Part shown: positions 45,246-52,309 of the stretch, piece by piece
How the letters are laid out: each line of letters begins with the position of its first letter
How positions within the stretch are numbered: the stretch's first letter is position 1
NCBI GenBank assembly: GCA_021848725.1
Contig: JAJZTS010000003.1
Coordinates: 1-64,000, forward strand
Reading direction: 5' to 3'
DNA: 64,000 nucleotides
Source of the DNA: Pseudomonadota bacterium
GTDB lineage: Bacteria; Pseudomonadota; Gammaproteobacteria; Burkholderiales; Thiobacillaceae
Translations under genes and position numbers: made by a program
The notes under the pieces: model-generated
Databases searched by the model: none
What the model was told of the DNA's origin: nothing
What the model saw: the letters and a program-made list of their open reading frames with translations, nothing else

Positions 45246-45680
45246 ATGCAAATGCCGAACTTCATCAAAACCAAATTCGCCGAGGCGAGGCAAAAGATGT
45301 TGGCTCCAGCGCCGCGCTGGCATCACACTTTGCTGATCATGTCGGTCGGTCTTGTGTCTGTTGCGGGTTCCTTCTTTCTTGCTGGAAAACTGGTTGAGCT
45401 GCGTTTTGGTTTGGTAACGGATCAGATTCATCAAGTTTGGTTCAGGAATGATGAGCAAGGAAGGCTGATCAGCGAAGGGATTGTGTTCGACCGTGAGTGG
45501 TCGAAGCGCGTTTGGTTGGCTGAGCAAAAGTTGGCCGCCGCTGAAAAGCGGATTGCCGAGTTGGAGAAACGGCAAGCTCAGGTTGGTGGAGTGCAGACAA
45601 CCTTTATTCCACAGGGCGCCCCATTCCCCCCCGGCGCAAGCGAATCCCAGAACCCAAACCGACAAACCCAGCCTCAGTGA
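45246..45680 (+). CDS. Membrane-anchored coiled-coil protein
   Basis: 144 aa, AAGGAG 5 bases before the ATG. One membrane segment (about 28-48, LLIMSVGLVSVAGSFFLAGK), then a charged helical coiled coil (about 85-110, LAEQKLAAAEKRIAELEKRQ) and a Pro/Gln-rich tail. The arrangement is common in pilus or secretion assembly proteins but no family is recognised. Its stop overlaps the start region of the PilV-like gene. Confidence 0.7.
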   Translation: MQMPNFIKTKFAEARQKMLAPAPRWHHTLLIMSVGLVSVAGSFFLAGKLVELRFGLVTDQIHQVWFRNDEQGRLISEGIVFDREWSKRVWLAEQKLAAAEKRIAELEKRQAQVGGVQTTFIPQGAPFPPGASESQNPNRQTQPQ

Positions 45681-45691
45681 GTGAGTTGAGC

Positions 45692-47551
45692 ATGGCCAAG
45701 ATTCCTTCCCTTCACCCCAACATCCGCCTACGCCAGGGCGGCTTCGTCCTGTCGCTGGAGGCCATCATGATCGGCATTCCAGCGATGGCGATGCTGACCA
45801 TGATGATCATGCAGCATTTCCTGAATGGCGCCTACGAGGCCAAGGCGGAGAATGGTGGTGGCAAATCCAAGGCCGTGAACATCGCCACCAACACCTATAT
45901 GTCCACGGCCTATCTGGTGCTGACCGATTCGACACCGGACACCGAGGTGCAGAAGATGATCGCGGCCGGCAACCTGCCGGACTGGGTTAAGAACGTGAAG
46001 CGCATCGGCGATCCGAACGGGCCGGACTACAACCTCTGCCCGGATCACATGTGCATTCGCATCACCACGGCGGATTTGAGACAGGCTGGGCTCCCGAGTA
46101 TCGGGACGACGGATACTGATGTCTATGGCAACTCCTTCGATATAATCATCCGTCGCACGGGCACGAATGGCTTCTACGACCTCGGGGCGATCATCGCCAC
46201 CTCTGGCACGTTCAAGCGGGTGAATGAAGGGCCACAACCGAACCTTACCGATCTATGGACGGCTGTTGGGGTGGTTGGCACGGATGGCGCGATCACTGCT
46301 CGCGCTACCCAGTCGCATGTCAATGGCGGTTACACGGGCAGCGTCGGCGATCTGGTGGCCTTCGGTATCGGCGACAAGGAGAACAACAAGGTCGGCTGGT
46401 TCGCCAAGGCTTCGGACTGGCCGAATATCAAGTCCGAAGGGCAGCTTGTGACCCGAGCGGGGTATTTGTCGAGCGCGTGGGCGAGCTATGTGAGGCTGGA
46501 TGGCACAAGGCCCATGACCGGCAACTTCAACCTGGGCGACAACCAGATCGTCAACGTGAAGAACATCCAGTGGAACGCCAAGGTAACCTATGGCGCGATC
46601 TGCGCGGATTCCGACGGCAAGGCGGTGCCGGACGATGCGACGGGTCAATATCGTTTCGGCGCCGGCTCGATTGCGTTGTGGGCCAACCCGCCGGGTGGGA
46701 GTACCAACATTTCTTCGCAGATGCTCTCTTGCTTGAAGAACCCGGATGGCAGCTACCGATGGTCAAAGCCCACGGCGCCATCCCTGACCATGGAAGAGAT
46801 CGCCGCCGGCATGATGGATGGCTGGGTTACCTGGCCGGTCTGGATTTGCGGGGTGGGCATCAATACGCTGCCCAATGCTGTGATCAGTTGGCCATTGCCC
46901 TACGATTTCCGCTCATTTACTCGCTTCAAGTACAAACGCGGCAAGCTGTTCATGCAGGTCTATACCGGCGCCGTAGAGCAAGTGCCGGGCGGCGCATGGC
47001 CGGTGCAGCCTCCTGGCCAGCCTTGGGATGCGAGCAAGTGGGTCGATCTGCACCTGGCGGGGGTGAATGCGGGCACAGCATTCAAGCAAGACAACAACGG
47101 CTTCCAGGGGCCGCTTGGGCCGTACTACGCGCCGATGCAGACGCAGCTACCCATTATCGGCACGAGCTGTGTGAATGGCAGCAATCAGATATGGAAGACT
47201 GCGACTGATGTTCAGGATTTGGGGAGTTTTGCAAAAACCTATTACGGTGACTCCATGATCCTTGGCCAGTACGGCGCCAACGGTGGAGCGGCAATATGCA
47301 ACGCGAATGGCTGCGAGTTGGGATGGGAGGTATCCAAGGTTTCTCCGATTCTCACTCAGGCTAATGCCAATCAGACGGCCACCGGGGAGGTGCCCACGAC
47401 CAACTGCGTGCCCGACGGGCTGGGGGGTACGATATGCAGCGGAGGAACGACCACCGTGACGCTGCCAGTTACGCGAGGGTATTCAACGCACAACAGCCGT
47501 TACGGAATTTCCTTTCCGTTCTATACGAGGGAAGATCCAAGTTATCCTTGA
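45692..47551 (+). CDS. PilV-like prepilin / pilus adhesin
   Basis: 619 aa from ATG 45692; a GTG at 45677 overlapping the previous stop would add five residues. A prepilin-like start LRQGGFVLSLEAIMIGIPAM holds a Gly-Phe cleavage site followed by a hydrophobic helix. About residues 270-300, MTGNFNLGDNQIVNVKNI is the shufflon-adhesin (PilV) repeat motif. The C-terminal half is Trp/Gly/Asn-rich, like a receptor-binding tip. PilV proteins sit at the tip of conjugative type IV pili and select recipients. The rest of a thin-pilus operon is absent. Confidence 0.72.
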   Translation: MAKIPSLHPNIRLRQGGFVLSLEAIMIGIPAMAMLTMMIMQHFLNGAYEAKAENGGGKSKAVNIATNTYMSTAYLVLTDSTPDTEVQKMIAAGNLPDWVKNVKRIGDPNGPDYNLCPDHMCIRITTADLRQAGLPSIGTTDTDVYGNSFDIIIRRTGTNGFYDLGAIIATSGTFKRVNEGPQPNLTDLWTAVGVVGTDGAITARATQSHVNGGYTGSVGDLVAFGIGDKENNKVGWFAKASDWPNIKSEGQLVTRAGYLSSAWASYVRLDGTRPMTGNFNLGDNQIVNVKNIQWNAKVTYGAICADSDGKAVPDDATGQYRFGAGSIALWANPPGGSTNISSQMLSCLKNPDGSYRWSKPTAPSLTMEEIAAGMMDGWVTWPVWICGVGINTLPNAVISWPLPYDFRSFTRFKYKRGKLFMQVYTGAVEQVPGGAWPVQPPGQPWDASKWVDLHLAGVNAGTAFKQDNNGFQGPLGPYYAPMQTQLPIIGTSCVNGSNQIWKTATDVQDLGSFAKTYYGDSMILGQYGANGGAAICNANGCELGWEVSKVSPILTQANANQTATGEVPTTNCVPDGLGGTICSGGTTTVTLPVTRGYSTHNSRYGISFPFYTREDPSYP

Positions 47552-47582
47552 TGGGCGGTGTAATTTAAGAGAGGAGAGAAAC

Positions 47583-48071
47583 ATGAGAATCGGGTTCTTC
47601 GTGGTTGTGATGATGGCCTTGGCCGGGCTGGCAAATGCCGGTGATGAGCAGGATCGCTTGGAGAATGTGGCCAAGGATGCGGCGGCCAGCTTTGAATTGG
47701 CGAAGCGGGCGGCATTTGAGGTGGCCTACCGGCCGGACAAGGTGGAATACCTGCCCGATCCGAGCGGCCAAGAGTGCTACCACGCTAACCTGGCCAGCCT
47801 GGCCAAGCAGGCCGGGCAGCGTGGCCCCAAGAAGTCCGATTGGGCCGTGGCAATTTGCCGTGATGGTGGCCTGGTTTCAGTCCACATGATCGGGACACGC
47901 CACCCTGCCAATGAGCGAGATTTCCTGGCCAAGGTGGTGCCATTGGTTAAGCCGAGCAGTGGAACGGTTACTCTCATCGATTACCGGGATGGCTCTGCAC
48001 GGCTGACGGTTTACGATCTTCTGCCGTCGCCATCTTTGGCTCCGTTTGGGGCGGCGGCGGTGGTCAAGTAA
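47583..48071 (+). CDS. Exported protein of unknown function
   Basis: 162 aa, GAGGAGAG upstream of the ATG. Signal peptide about 1-19 (ending LANA). Two Cys (SGQECYHANL and VAICRDGG) may form a disulfide. No recognised domain. It follows the adhesin gene by 31 bp and precedes a strong terminator, so it closes the secretion-like operon. Confidence 0.7.
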   Translation: MRIGFFVVVMMALAGLANAGDEQDRLENVAKDAAASFELAKRAAFEVAYRPDKVEYLPDPSGQECYHANLASLAKQAGQRGPKKSDWAVAICRDGGLVSVHMIGTRHPANERDFLAKVVPLVKPSSGTVTLIDYRDGSARLTVYDLLPSPSLAPFGAAAVVK

Positions 48072-48085
48072 TCACACCGAGAAAT

Positions 48086-48114
48086 GCAAAAGGCCGCTCG
48101 ATGCGGCCTTTTGC
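48086..48114. terminator. Bidirectional terminator closing the secretion-type cluster
   Basis: A 12-bp perfect stem (GCAAAAGGCCGC with GCGGCCTTTTGC) and TCGAT loop; T- and A-runs inside the stem suit both strands. It lies between the convergent exported-protein gene and higA. Confidence 0.85.
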
Positions 48115-48135
48115 TTGTGGTGACGCCACCCTGTC

Positions 48136-48570
48136 CTAAACCGGAATAAACAGGGCGGGGCTGACATTAAAAAATTTACCCAACTTTCCTGCAAGTGCCG
48201 CGCTAATCTTCCTTTTGCCCGCCAGGATGGCAGACAAGTTTCCTTGCGGCACAACGGCCGCCAAATCCTCCTGTTTCATTCCACGCGCATCCATCAAGAA
48301 TCGCAATACCTCTCTAGGATCGGCCTTCGGGATGGGGTAATGCTCTTCTTCATAGACCGCGACCAGATCGCTAATCAGGTCAAGCAGACTGGACAAGGGA
48401 TGATCTTCGTCGTCACCCGCAATATCGAGCACGGAATCCATCAGCGCAACCATTCTGTCGTATTCGGCCTCGCTATGAATCGGGCGCAGATGCGTCATTG
48501 CCTCGAAAGTCTGCCACGAGGCTTGAATAGCTGGAATATCAAAGTGGAGATGTGCGATTTGCATGGTCAT
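48136..48570 (-). CDS. higA: HigA-type antitoxin
   Basis: 144 aa from an ATG overlapping the toxin stop (ATGA). The N-terminal helical part and C-terminal HTH (GMKQEDLAAVVPQGNLSAILAGKRKIS, then FFNVSPALFIP) match E. coli HigA. It binds HigB and represses the operon. Toxin-first gene order is typical of HigBA. TA pairs stabilise integrated elements. Confidence 0.92.
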   Translation of the reverse strand: MTMQIAHLHFDIPAIQASWQTFEAMTHLRPIHSEAEYDRMVALMDSVLDIAGDDEDHPLSSLLDLISDLVAVYEEEHYPIPKADPREVLRFLMDARGMKQEDLAAVVPQGNLSAILAGKRKISAALAGKLGKFFNVSPALFIPV

Positions 48571-48869
48571 GCCTTGCCTTTCCGGTAGAGCTTGCTCCAT
48601 TCGTCGTACTCACGATGCGTCAGCACCTTTTGCACGAAGATCTTCTTGAATCGGTATCTGACAATCACCACGACCCGGTAGTTGTTACCAGCCACATCAA
48701 AGACAACATAGGGTGAAACGTAGTCCGCCGAATTGAAGAATTCCCTCAGATGATTAAAGTCTTTGAACTCCGCATGCTCCACGACAGAATGCCATTGCCG
48801 CAACGCCTGTTCCGATTCCGGGTGTTTCTTCCAAAACTCGCGGAGCATCTTGAGGGAGATTACGTGCAT
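48567..48869 (-). CDS. higB: HigB-type mRNA interferase toxin
   Basis: 100 aa. RelE-fold HigB family: begins MHVISLKMLREFWKKHPESE, then YVVFDVAGNNYRVVVIVRYRFKKIFVQKVLTHREYD. HigB cuts mRNA on the ribosome. Upstream gene of the pair; the toxin stop overlaps the antitoxin start. Confidence 0.93.
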   Translation of the reverse strand: MHVISLKMLREFWKKHPESEQALRQWHSVVEHAEFKDFNHLREFFNSADYVSPYVVFDVAGNNYRVVVIVRYRFKKIFVQKVLTHREYDEWSKLYRKGKA

Positions 48870-48931
48870 GAGCGAACTATATCAAATGGATATATTTGCG
48901 CAAGGATTATTTGATCGACCAGCCCGCAAAC

Positions 48932-49765
48932 TCAGGGTTTGTGGCCGGCGGTGGCGGGTTGTGAGATGTTCTGCTTGGCGCAGAAGACCGAATTGTTGGC
49001 GGCATTGGAGGTGCAAGAGTTAAACCACACGCCTATTCCACTATCAAGGCTGCTGTCAGTCCAAAACGCAATCTCATTATCGTCGGTCAGGCCGTAGTAG
49101 TAACTAATGCCATAGTCGTCTTTCCCGCCTTCTTGGGGTTTGGTAAGGGTCTGGCCGTTGAAAGCGCTGGCATAGGACATCCCATACTTGATCATCAGAC
49201 CAACCAGGCGCTCCTGCTCGACCTCCCAATCGTCGGTGCCCTTGGTGGTCTTGCCGGCCGTCCAGTTGCTATCCCCGGCGGCAAAGAATTTCTTGTTGTT
49301 GACCATATCGTCCCAGGTCTTGCCCACACCGATAAAGAACGTGGCGTTCTTGCACTGGCGAAGCAGGTACGGGCCGGGCTTCACGCCGGCAGCGGTCACG
49401 TCGATCACCGTGATCGCGGTGCTGCTGGCCAGCGGGCCGGTCTGCCGGGCCGGTGTGGCGGCGGCATTGTTGCTGTTGAACACCGACCAGCCGCCCTTGT
49501 CGTCCTGGAAGTACAGGCCGTCGCTGGCGCCTGCGCAAGAGCCGGCGGGGATATAGACCGCCACCCAGATGCTGCCGTTCTGGCCGACATCGGCCGGCGC
49601 AGGGTTCACCGTGGCGGTGATCTTGCGCATGCGTAGGGAACCGGTCTGGGTCGAAGTGCCCGTCAGGCCGCCATCGGACGTGATGGCCTTGTTGGTGAAT
49701 TCGGTGGCCACGGCCGTGCTAGAGAGCAGGGCCAGGGCCAGGGTGGTGATGAGTTTGTTATGCAT
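48932..49765 (-). CDS. Exported protein, possible surface or pilus-associated
   Basis: 277 aa. Signal peptide about 1-20 (ending STAVA). Beta-rich, Asn/Thr/Gly-rich mature chain with four or so cysteines (GSCAG, RQCKNATFF, NSCTSNA, FCAKQ). The pattern IWVAVYIPAG and LYFQDDKGGW resembles secreted adhesin or pilus-tip segments, but no family is recognised. Its ATG overlaps the stop of the upstream ribbon-helix-helix gene by 8 bp, so it is probably under that regulator. Confidence 0.65.
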   Translation of the reverse strand: MHNKLITTLALALLSSTAVATEFTNKAITSDGGLTGTSTQTGSLRMRKITATVNPAPADVGQNGSIWVAVYIPAGSCAGASDGLYFQDDKGGWSVFNSNNAAATPARQTGPLASSTAITVIDVTAAGVKPGPYLLRQCKNATFFIGVGKTWDDMVNNKKFFAAGDSNWTAGKTTKGTDDWEVEQERLVGLMIKYGMSYASAFNGQTLTKPQEGGKDDYGISYYYGLTDDNEIAFWTDSSLDSGIGVWFNSCTSNAANNSVFCAKQNISQPATAGHKP

Positions 49766-49985
49766 TCTTTGCTCCCTTCTTTCTTACATTCAGTTCTCCG
49801 GTCAGCACCTGACACACTACCTCAGTTGTCGTCAGCTCGTGCTTGGCCTTGAGCGTCTCCAGGTTATCGGCCGCCTCCGGGGTCAGCGTTACGTCGATTC
49901 GTCTGGCGCCTTTTTTGGCGAGCGCGGTACGGCTCGCGGCAACTCGCTCGGCGGCTGAATCATATAATTTTGGGCGGCCGGCCAT
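49758..49985 (-). CDS. Ribbon-helix-helix transcriptional regulator
   Basis: 75 aa. RRIDVTLTPEAADNLETLKA then HELTTTEVVCQVLTGEL is the ribbon-helix-helix pattern (strand, two helices). The N-terminal MAGRPKLYDSAAER is also seen in such proteins. A 24-bp perfect palindrome lies 11 bp upstream of its start and is a likely operator, suggesting autoregulation of this gene and the exported protein after it. Confidence 0.75.
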   Translation of the reverse strand: MAGRPKLYDSAAERVAASRTALAKKGARRIDVTLTPEAADNLETLKAKHELTTTEVVCQVLTGELNVRKKGAKNA

Positions 49986-49996
49986 GTTCGATAACC

Positions 49997-50020
49997 AATA
50001 ATGAAACCGGTTTCATTATT
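49997..50020. promoter_or_regulatory. 24-bp perfect palindrome, probable operator
   Basis: AATAATGAAACC / GGTTTCATTATT, with no mismatch, 11 bp upstream of the ribbon-helix-helix gene start. Dimeric regulators of this fold bind such sites. Confidence 0.65.
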
Positions 50021-50059
50021 TGGCTAGATTGGTCTACTGTCAAGCGGTTTTCGTAGAAT

Positions 50060-50122
50060 CGGAAAGGCGTTTCGGAATCTGAATCGGAAATAGATTTCGG
50101 AATCGGAAACATATTTCGGAAA
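50060..50122. repeat. Iteron-like CGGAAA/T repeats
   Basis: CGGAA[A/T] occurs at 50060, 50073, 50085, 50098, 50104 and 50117; steps of 13, 12, 13, 6 and 13 bp. Near-helical phasing suggests a cooperative binding site, as in plasmid iterons or an operator cluster. Confidence 0.55.
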
Positions 50123-50182
50123 TGGCGGGCAGGGGCCGGAGGGCGCGTCATTTTGCGCCCGGAGTGCGCGATCCAGGCCGCG

Positions 50183-50216
50183 CGCCTGGTCGCCCGCCCC
50201 TGGGGGCGAGGCGAAA
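50183..50216. repeat. 34-bp repeat, copy 2
   Basis: Identical to 39369-39402, with TCCAGGCCG before both. See the first copy. Confidence 0.7.
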
Positions 50217-50357
50217 GGGAAAATCGTAGGTCGCGGATGCTGTTAGCGGTGAACAGATGCGTGGTGGCGACTGCGCCAGCCTGGTAGTCAGGCTGGTTTA
50301 TTTGAATAGGCGACCGAGCAGCCGGAACGGCCAGACCCAGAGACTAATGCCAAATTT

Positions 50358-50390
50358 GAAACCCTTTAGGAACCCTTTCCAAAGGGTTTC
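50358..50390. terminator. Terminator-like hairpin downstream of micro-protein genes
   Basis: GAAACCCTTT / AAAGGGTTTC, 10-bp perfect stem with a 13-nt loop, just downstream (minus strand) of the 38-codon gene. No long T-run, so termination is likely but not certain. Confidence 0.5.
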
Positions 50391-50412
50391 GCTCTGATCC
50401 GGCCACCAAGTT

Positions 50413-50529
50413 TTATTGATGCGCATCCTGTTTGCGATTGGTCAGGTGGCGGATGTATATGCCGACCAGGAGAACCCCGACCCAGCCGAGGGCCATGATG
50501 GTCGCGCCAGTTATTTGCAGTGGTGTCAT
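50413..50529 (-). CDS. 38-aa single-pass membrane micro-protein
   Basis: Translates MTPLQITGATIMALGWVGVL then a short tail IYIRHLTNRKQDAHQ. One hydrophobic segment (about 8-25). AGGAG lies 6-7 bases before the ATG, and the start overlaps the stop of the gene before it (ATGA). These points favour a real small gene. Function unknown. Confidence 0.6.
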   Translation of the reverse strand: MTPLQITGATIMALGWVGVLLVGIYIRHLTNRKQDAHQ

Positions 50530-50687
50530 TCTTTTCTCCTAATCGGCGCGCAGGCTGGATCGTCCATGTTGTCGGCAACGGCGGCCGGATCGACTTCATT
50601 GGTCAACGTCCTGGAGACTTCGGCCAGCTCGGTCATGCCGGAGAAGCCCTGGTTGCGTGCTGCCTGTTCGAAAAGGTCTTTGGACAT
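50526..50687 (-). CDS. Small soluble protein, unknown function
   Basis: 53 aa from ATG 50687 (in-frame start at 50720 also possible). MSKDLFEQAARNQGFSGMTE suggests an amphipathic helix; the tail is acidic. Overlaps the start of the 38-aa gene. GGGG occurs just upstream of the ATG. Possible partner of the membrane micro-protein; no family recognised. Confidence 0.5.
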   Translation of the reverse strand: MSKDLFEQAARNQGFSGMTELAEVSRTLTNEVDPAAVADNMDDPACAPIRRKE

Positions 50688-50798
50688 CGTGAACCCCGGT
50701 TTGAATCCTAAATCTGGCATTCATGATTATAGGACTTATCAATAATGCCACTTGGCTTTCATCCCCGCGCGGGGGCGGAGCTGGTTGAAATTCAGTCG

Positions 50799-51854
50799 TT
50801 AAGCTGAAGCCTTCCCATATAGCTTCCTTGCCAGCATCGAAGCATCTTCCACCGTCTGATTGTAATAGCGGGCGACCATGGCCGGGCTTTTGTGTCCGAG
50901 TAACTTCATCAGTACGTGCATCTCAACCTTGGGCGCCATGCGCGAGGCAAATTCATGCCTCAGATCATGGAAGCGCAGATTTTCGATGCCAGCGTCTTTG
51001 CAGACACGCTGCCATTGTTTCGTGAAAGAGTCGCTTCGTGCCCAGGCGGAAAATACTTTACCTCTTTTGAGTGGGCGCACTAGCTCTCCTAGTGCCGCCA
51101 CCGCTACAGGTGAGAGCGGGGCGAAGCGGTAAGGATTGGTGTTTTTCAACTGTCGCTTACCATCTACCTCTTTTCCATGCAGCGTCATCACCTGTTTAGC
51201 CAGGTTGATTTCTTGCCATTGCAGGGCCAGCAGCTCACCGAGACGGGCGCCGGTTTCAAGAGCGAGTGTGAACAGCACCTTCAACTGTGCATGTTGCTTG
51301 GTTGCCGAGATCGCTTTCAGAAGCCTCGCTTCTTCATCGCCTTGTAGTCTGCGGTCTCGATGTGTTGGCTCTGAAGGCCGAGAGATCATGCGGAATGGGT
51401 TGGCCGGCACGATCAGTCCCATGTTTTCTATGCCGTAGTCGATAAGCGATGCCGCGAAGAACAGTATCTTTCGCACCGTTGACGCAGACAGTCCATCCTT
51501 TAGAAGTTCATCGCGGAATGCAGCAGCGTCAACGCTGGACAATGTGGCGATTGCACGCTTTCCTTTCCCCAGGGCCTTTGCGTCGGCGATCCGGCCGAGG
51601 CAGGCTTGATAGTGCGTCTTCGCTCGTTTCGCCGGCAGCATGGCTTTTTCCCATGCCTCGGCAATGTCTGCCAATGTGACCGACTCGCTGGCCGTGCGCG
51701 GCAAGTAAAGCCCGCGATCCATCTCCGCTTCGCGCGCGCGTGCCCAGCGCTCGGCATCTTGGCGATTGGTGAAAGTCCGGCTTTCTGTCGGATACCCTTG
51801 TCGCCTGATTTTTGCCTGCCAGGCGCTGGTTTCCCTTTGCGTGATCGTTGCCAT
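50799..51854 (-). CDS. int: Tyrosine recombinase (integrase) of the element
   Basis: 351 aa from ATG 51854 (MATITQRETSAWQAKIRRQG). An N-terminal arm/SAM-like domain (about 1-150) is followed by the catalytic domain: R in ETGARLGELLAL, HxxR in FHDLRHEFASR, late His in LGHKSP and Tyr in ARYYNQT. It performs site-specific recombination between the tRNA-Thr repeat and its circular form. The gene sits beside attR and arm sites, as expected. Confidence 0.93.
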   Translation of the reverse strand: MATITQRETSAWQAKIRRQGYPTESRTFTNRQDAERWARAREAEMDRGLYLPRTASESVTLADIAEAWEKAMLPAKRAKTHYQACLGRIADAKALGKGKRAIATLSSVDAAAFRDELLKDGLSASTVRKILFFAASLIDYGIENMGLIVPANPFRMISRPSEPTHRDRRLQGDEEARLLKAISATKQHAQLKVLFTLALETGARLGELLALQWQEINLAKQVMTLHGKEVDGKRQLKNTNPYRFAPLSPVAVAALGELVRPLKRGKVFSAWARSDSFTKQWQRVCKDAGIENLRFHDLRHEFASRMAPKVEMHVLMKLLGHKSPAMVARYYNQTVEDASMLARKLYGKASA

Positions 51855-51900
51855 CTTGCCGTTCTCTTTGCTAACCGAACCGATTAAAATGACGCTCAGT

Positions 51901-51916
51901 GTCCCTGTATTGTCCC
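51901..51916. promoter_or_regulatory. Candidate integrase arm site, right end
   Basis: GTCCC at 51901 and 51912, 11 bp apart, matching the two left-end pairs. Lies upstream of the integrase gene. Confidence 0.45.
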
Positions 51917-51989
51917 AAAAGGCCATAAAATTCTATCCGAATTTCATTGAAATCCAGTGGTAGTGCGGAATTTCAATAATTGAATTATG

Positions 51990-52037
51990 GCCTTGTAAGC
52001 GGTAGGTCGTCTGTTCGAGTCAGACTGCCGGCACCAA
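51990..52037 (+). repeat. attR core, 48-bp direct repeat
   Basis: Identical to 37111-37158. It contains only the 3' part of tRNA-Thr, so it is not a second tRNA. Confidence 0.92.
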
Positions 52038-52043
52038 ACAGTT

Positions 52044-52131
52044 GGAGGCGTGGCCGAGTGGTTGAAGGCACCGGTCTTGAAAACCGGCAACGGGCAACCG
52101 TTCGTGAGTTCGAATCTCACCGCTTCCGCCA
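52044..52131 (+). tRNA. tRNA-Ser(TGA)
   Basis: 88 nt including CCA, with the long variable arm typical of serine tRNAs. Acceptor GGAGGCG/CGCTTCC, anticodon loop CTTGAAA giving TGA (reads TCA). It is immediately right of attR; before integration it would have followed tRNA-Thr directly. Confidence 0.95.
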
Positions 52132-52267
52132 GTAATAGCAGGGGCTTAGTGAAGTGTCGATTATGCTAAGCCGGCAAAGATAAAGCCTGTTAGTTGACCG
52201 CATGCAAGGCTGAAATCATTCCCAATCAGCACAGCGAACAAAACCGAGCGGGAAGCGCCTCGGTAAC

Positions 52268-52289
52268 AACGGCCCGCATGCGGGCCGTT
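52268..52289. terminator. Terminator between tRNA-Ser and the TehA-like gene
   Basis: AACGGCCCGCA / TGCGGGCCGTT, an 11-bp perfect stem followed by T on the plus strand. Separates the tRNA from the convergent channel gene. Confidence 0.7.
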
Positions 52290-52309
52290 TGTCATTGTTG
52301 TCTACGTAG

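Larger units (their letters stand above)
49986..50412. other. Intergenic region with palindrome, iteron-like repeats and 34-bp repeat
   Basis: 427 bases without a gene: a 24-bp palindrome (49997-50020), CGGAAA/T repeats (50060-50122), the second copy of the 34-bp repeat (50183-50216) and a terminator-like hairpin (50358-50390). Layout suits a replication or transfer origin or regulatory region; unproven. Confidence 0.6.
37111..52037. mobile_element. Integrative element of about 14.9 kb in tRNA-Thr
   Basis: Bounded by 48-bp perfect direct repeats (37111-37158 and 51990-52037), the first being the 3' end of tRNA-Thr. A tyrosine recombinase lies at the right end. Contents: a replication primase, AlpA-like and ribbon-helix-helix regulators, a Replic_Relax-like protein, TrbJ/VirB5-like, VirB6/TrbL-like and PilV-like proteins, micro-proteins and HigBA. 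No relaxase, VirB4/B11/D4-type ATPase or capsid gene is visible, so it is not a complete ICE or prophage. Several genes (40069-41289) look more A/T-rich than the chromosome. Confidence 0.9.

Noticed and set aside
50060-50122. CRISPR array
   Set aside because: Repeat unit is 6 bp with 6- to 13-bp steps, no spacers and no cas genes.
51990-52037. Possible second tRNA-Thr
   Set aside because: Only the 3' 48 bases are present; acceptor 5' strand and D arm are missing, so it is attR.
37111-52037. Prophage or filamentous phage
   Set aside because: No capsid, terminase, Zot-like ATPase or coat gene; VirB5/VirB6/PilV-like genes fit conjugation better.
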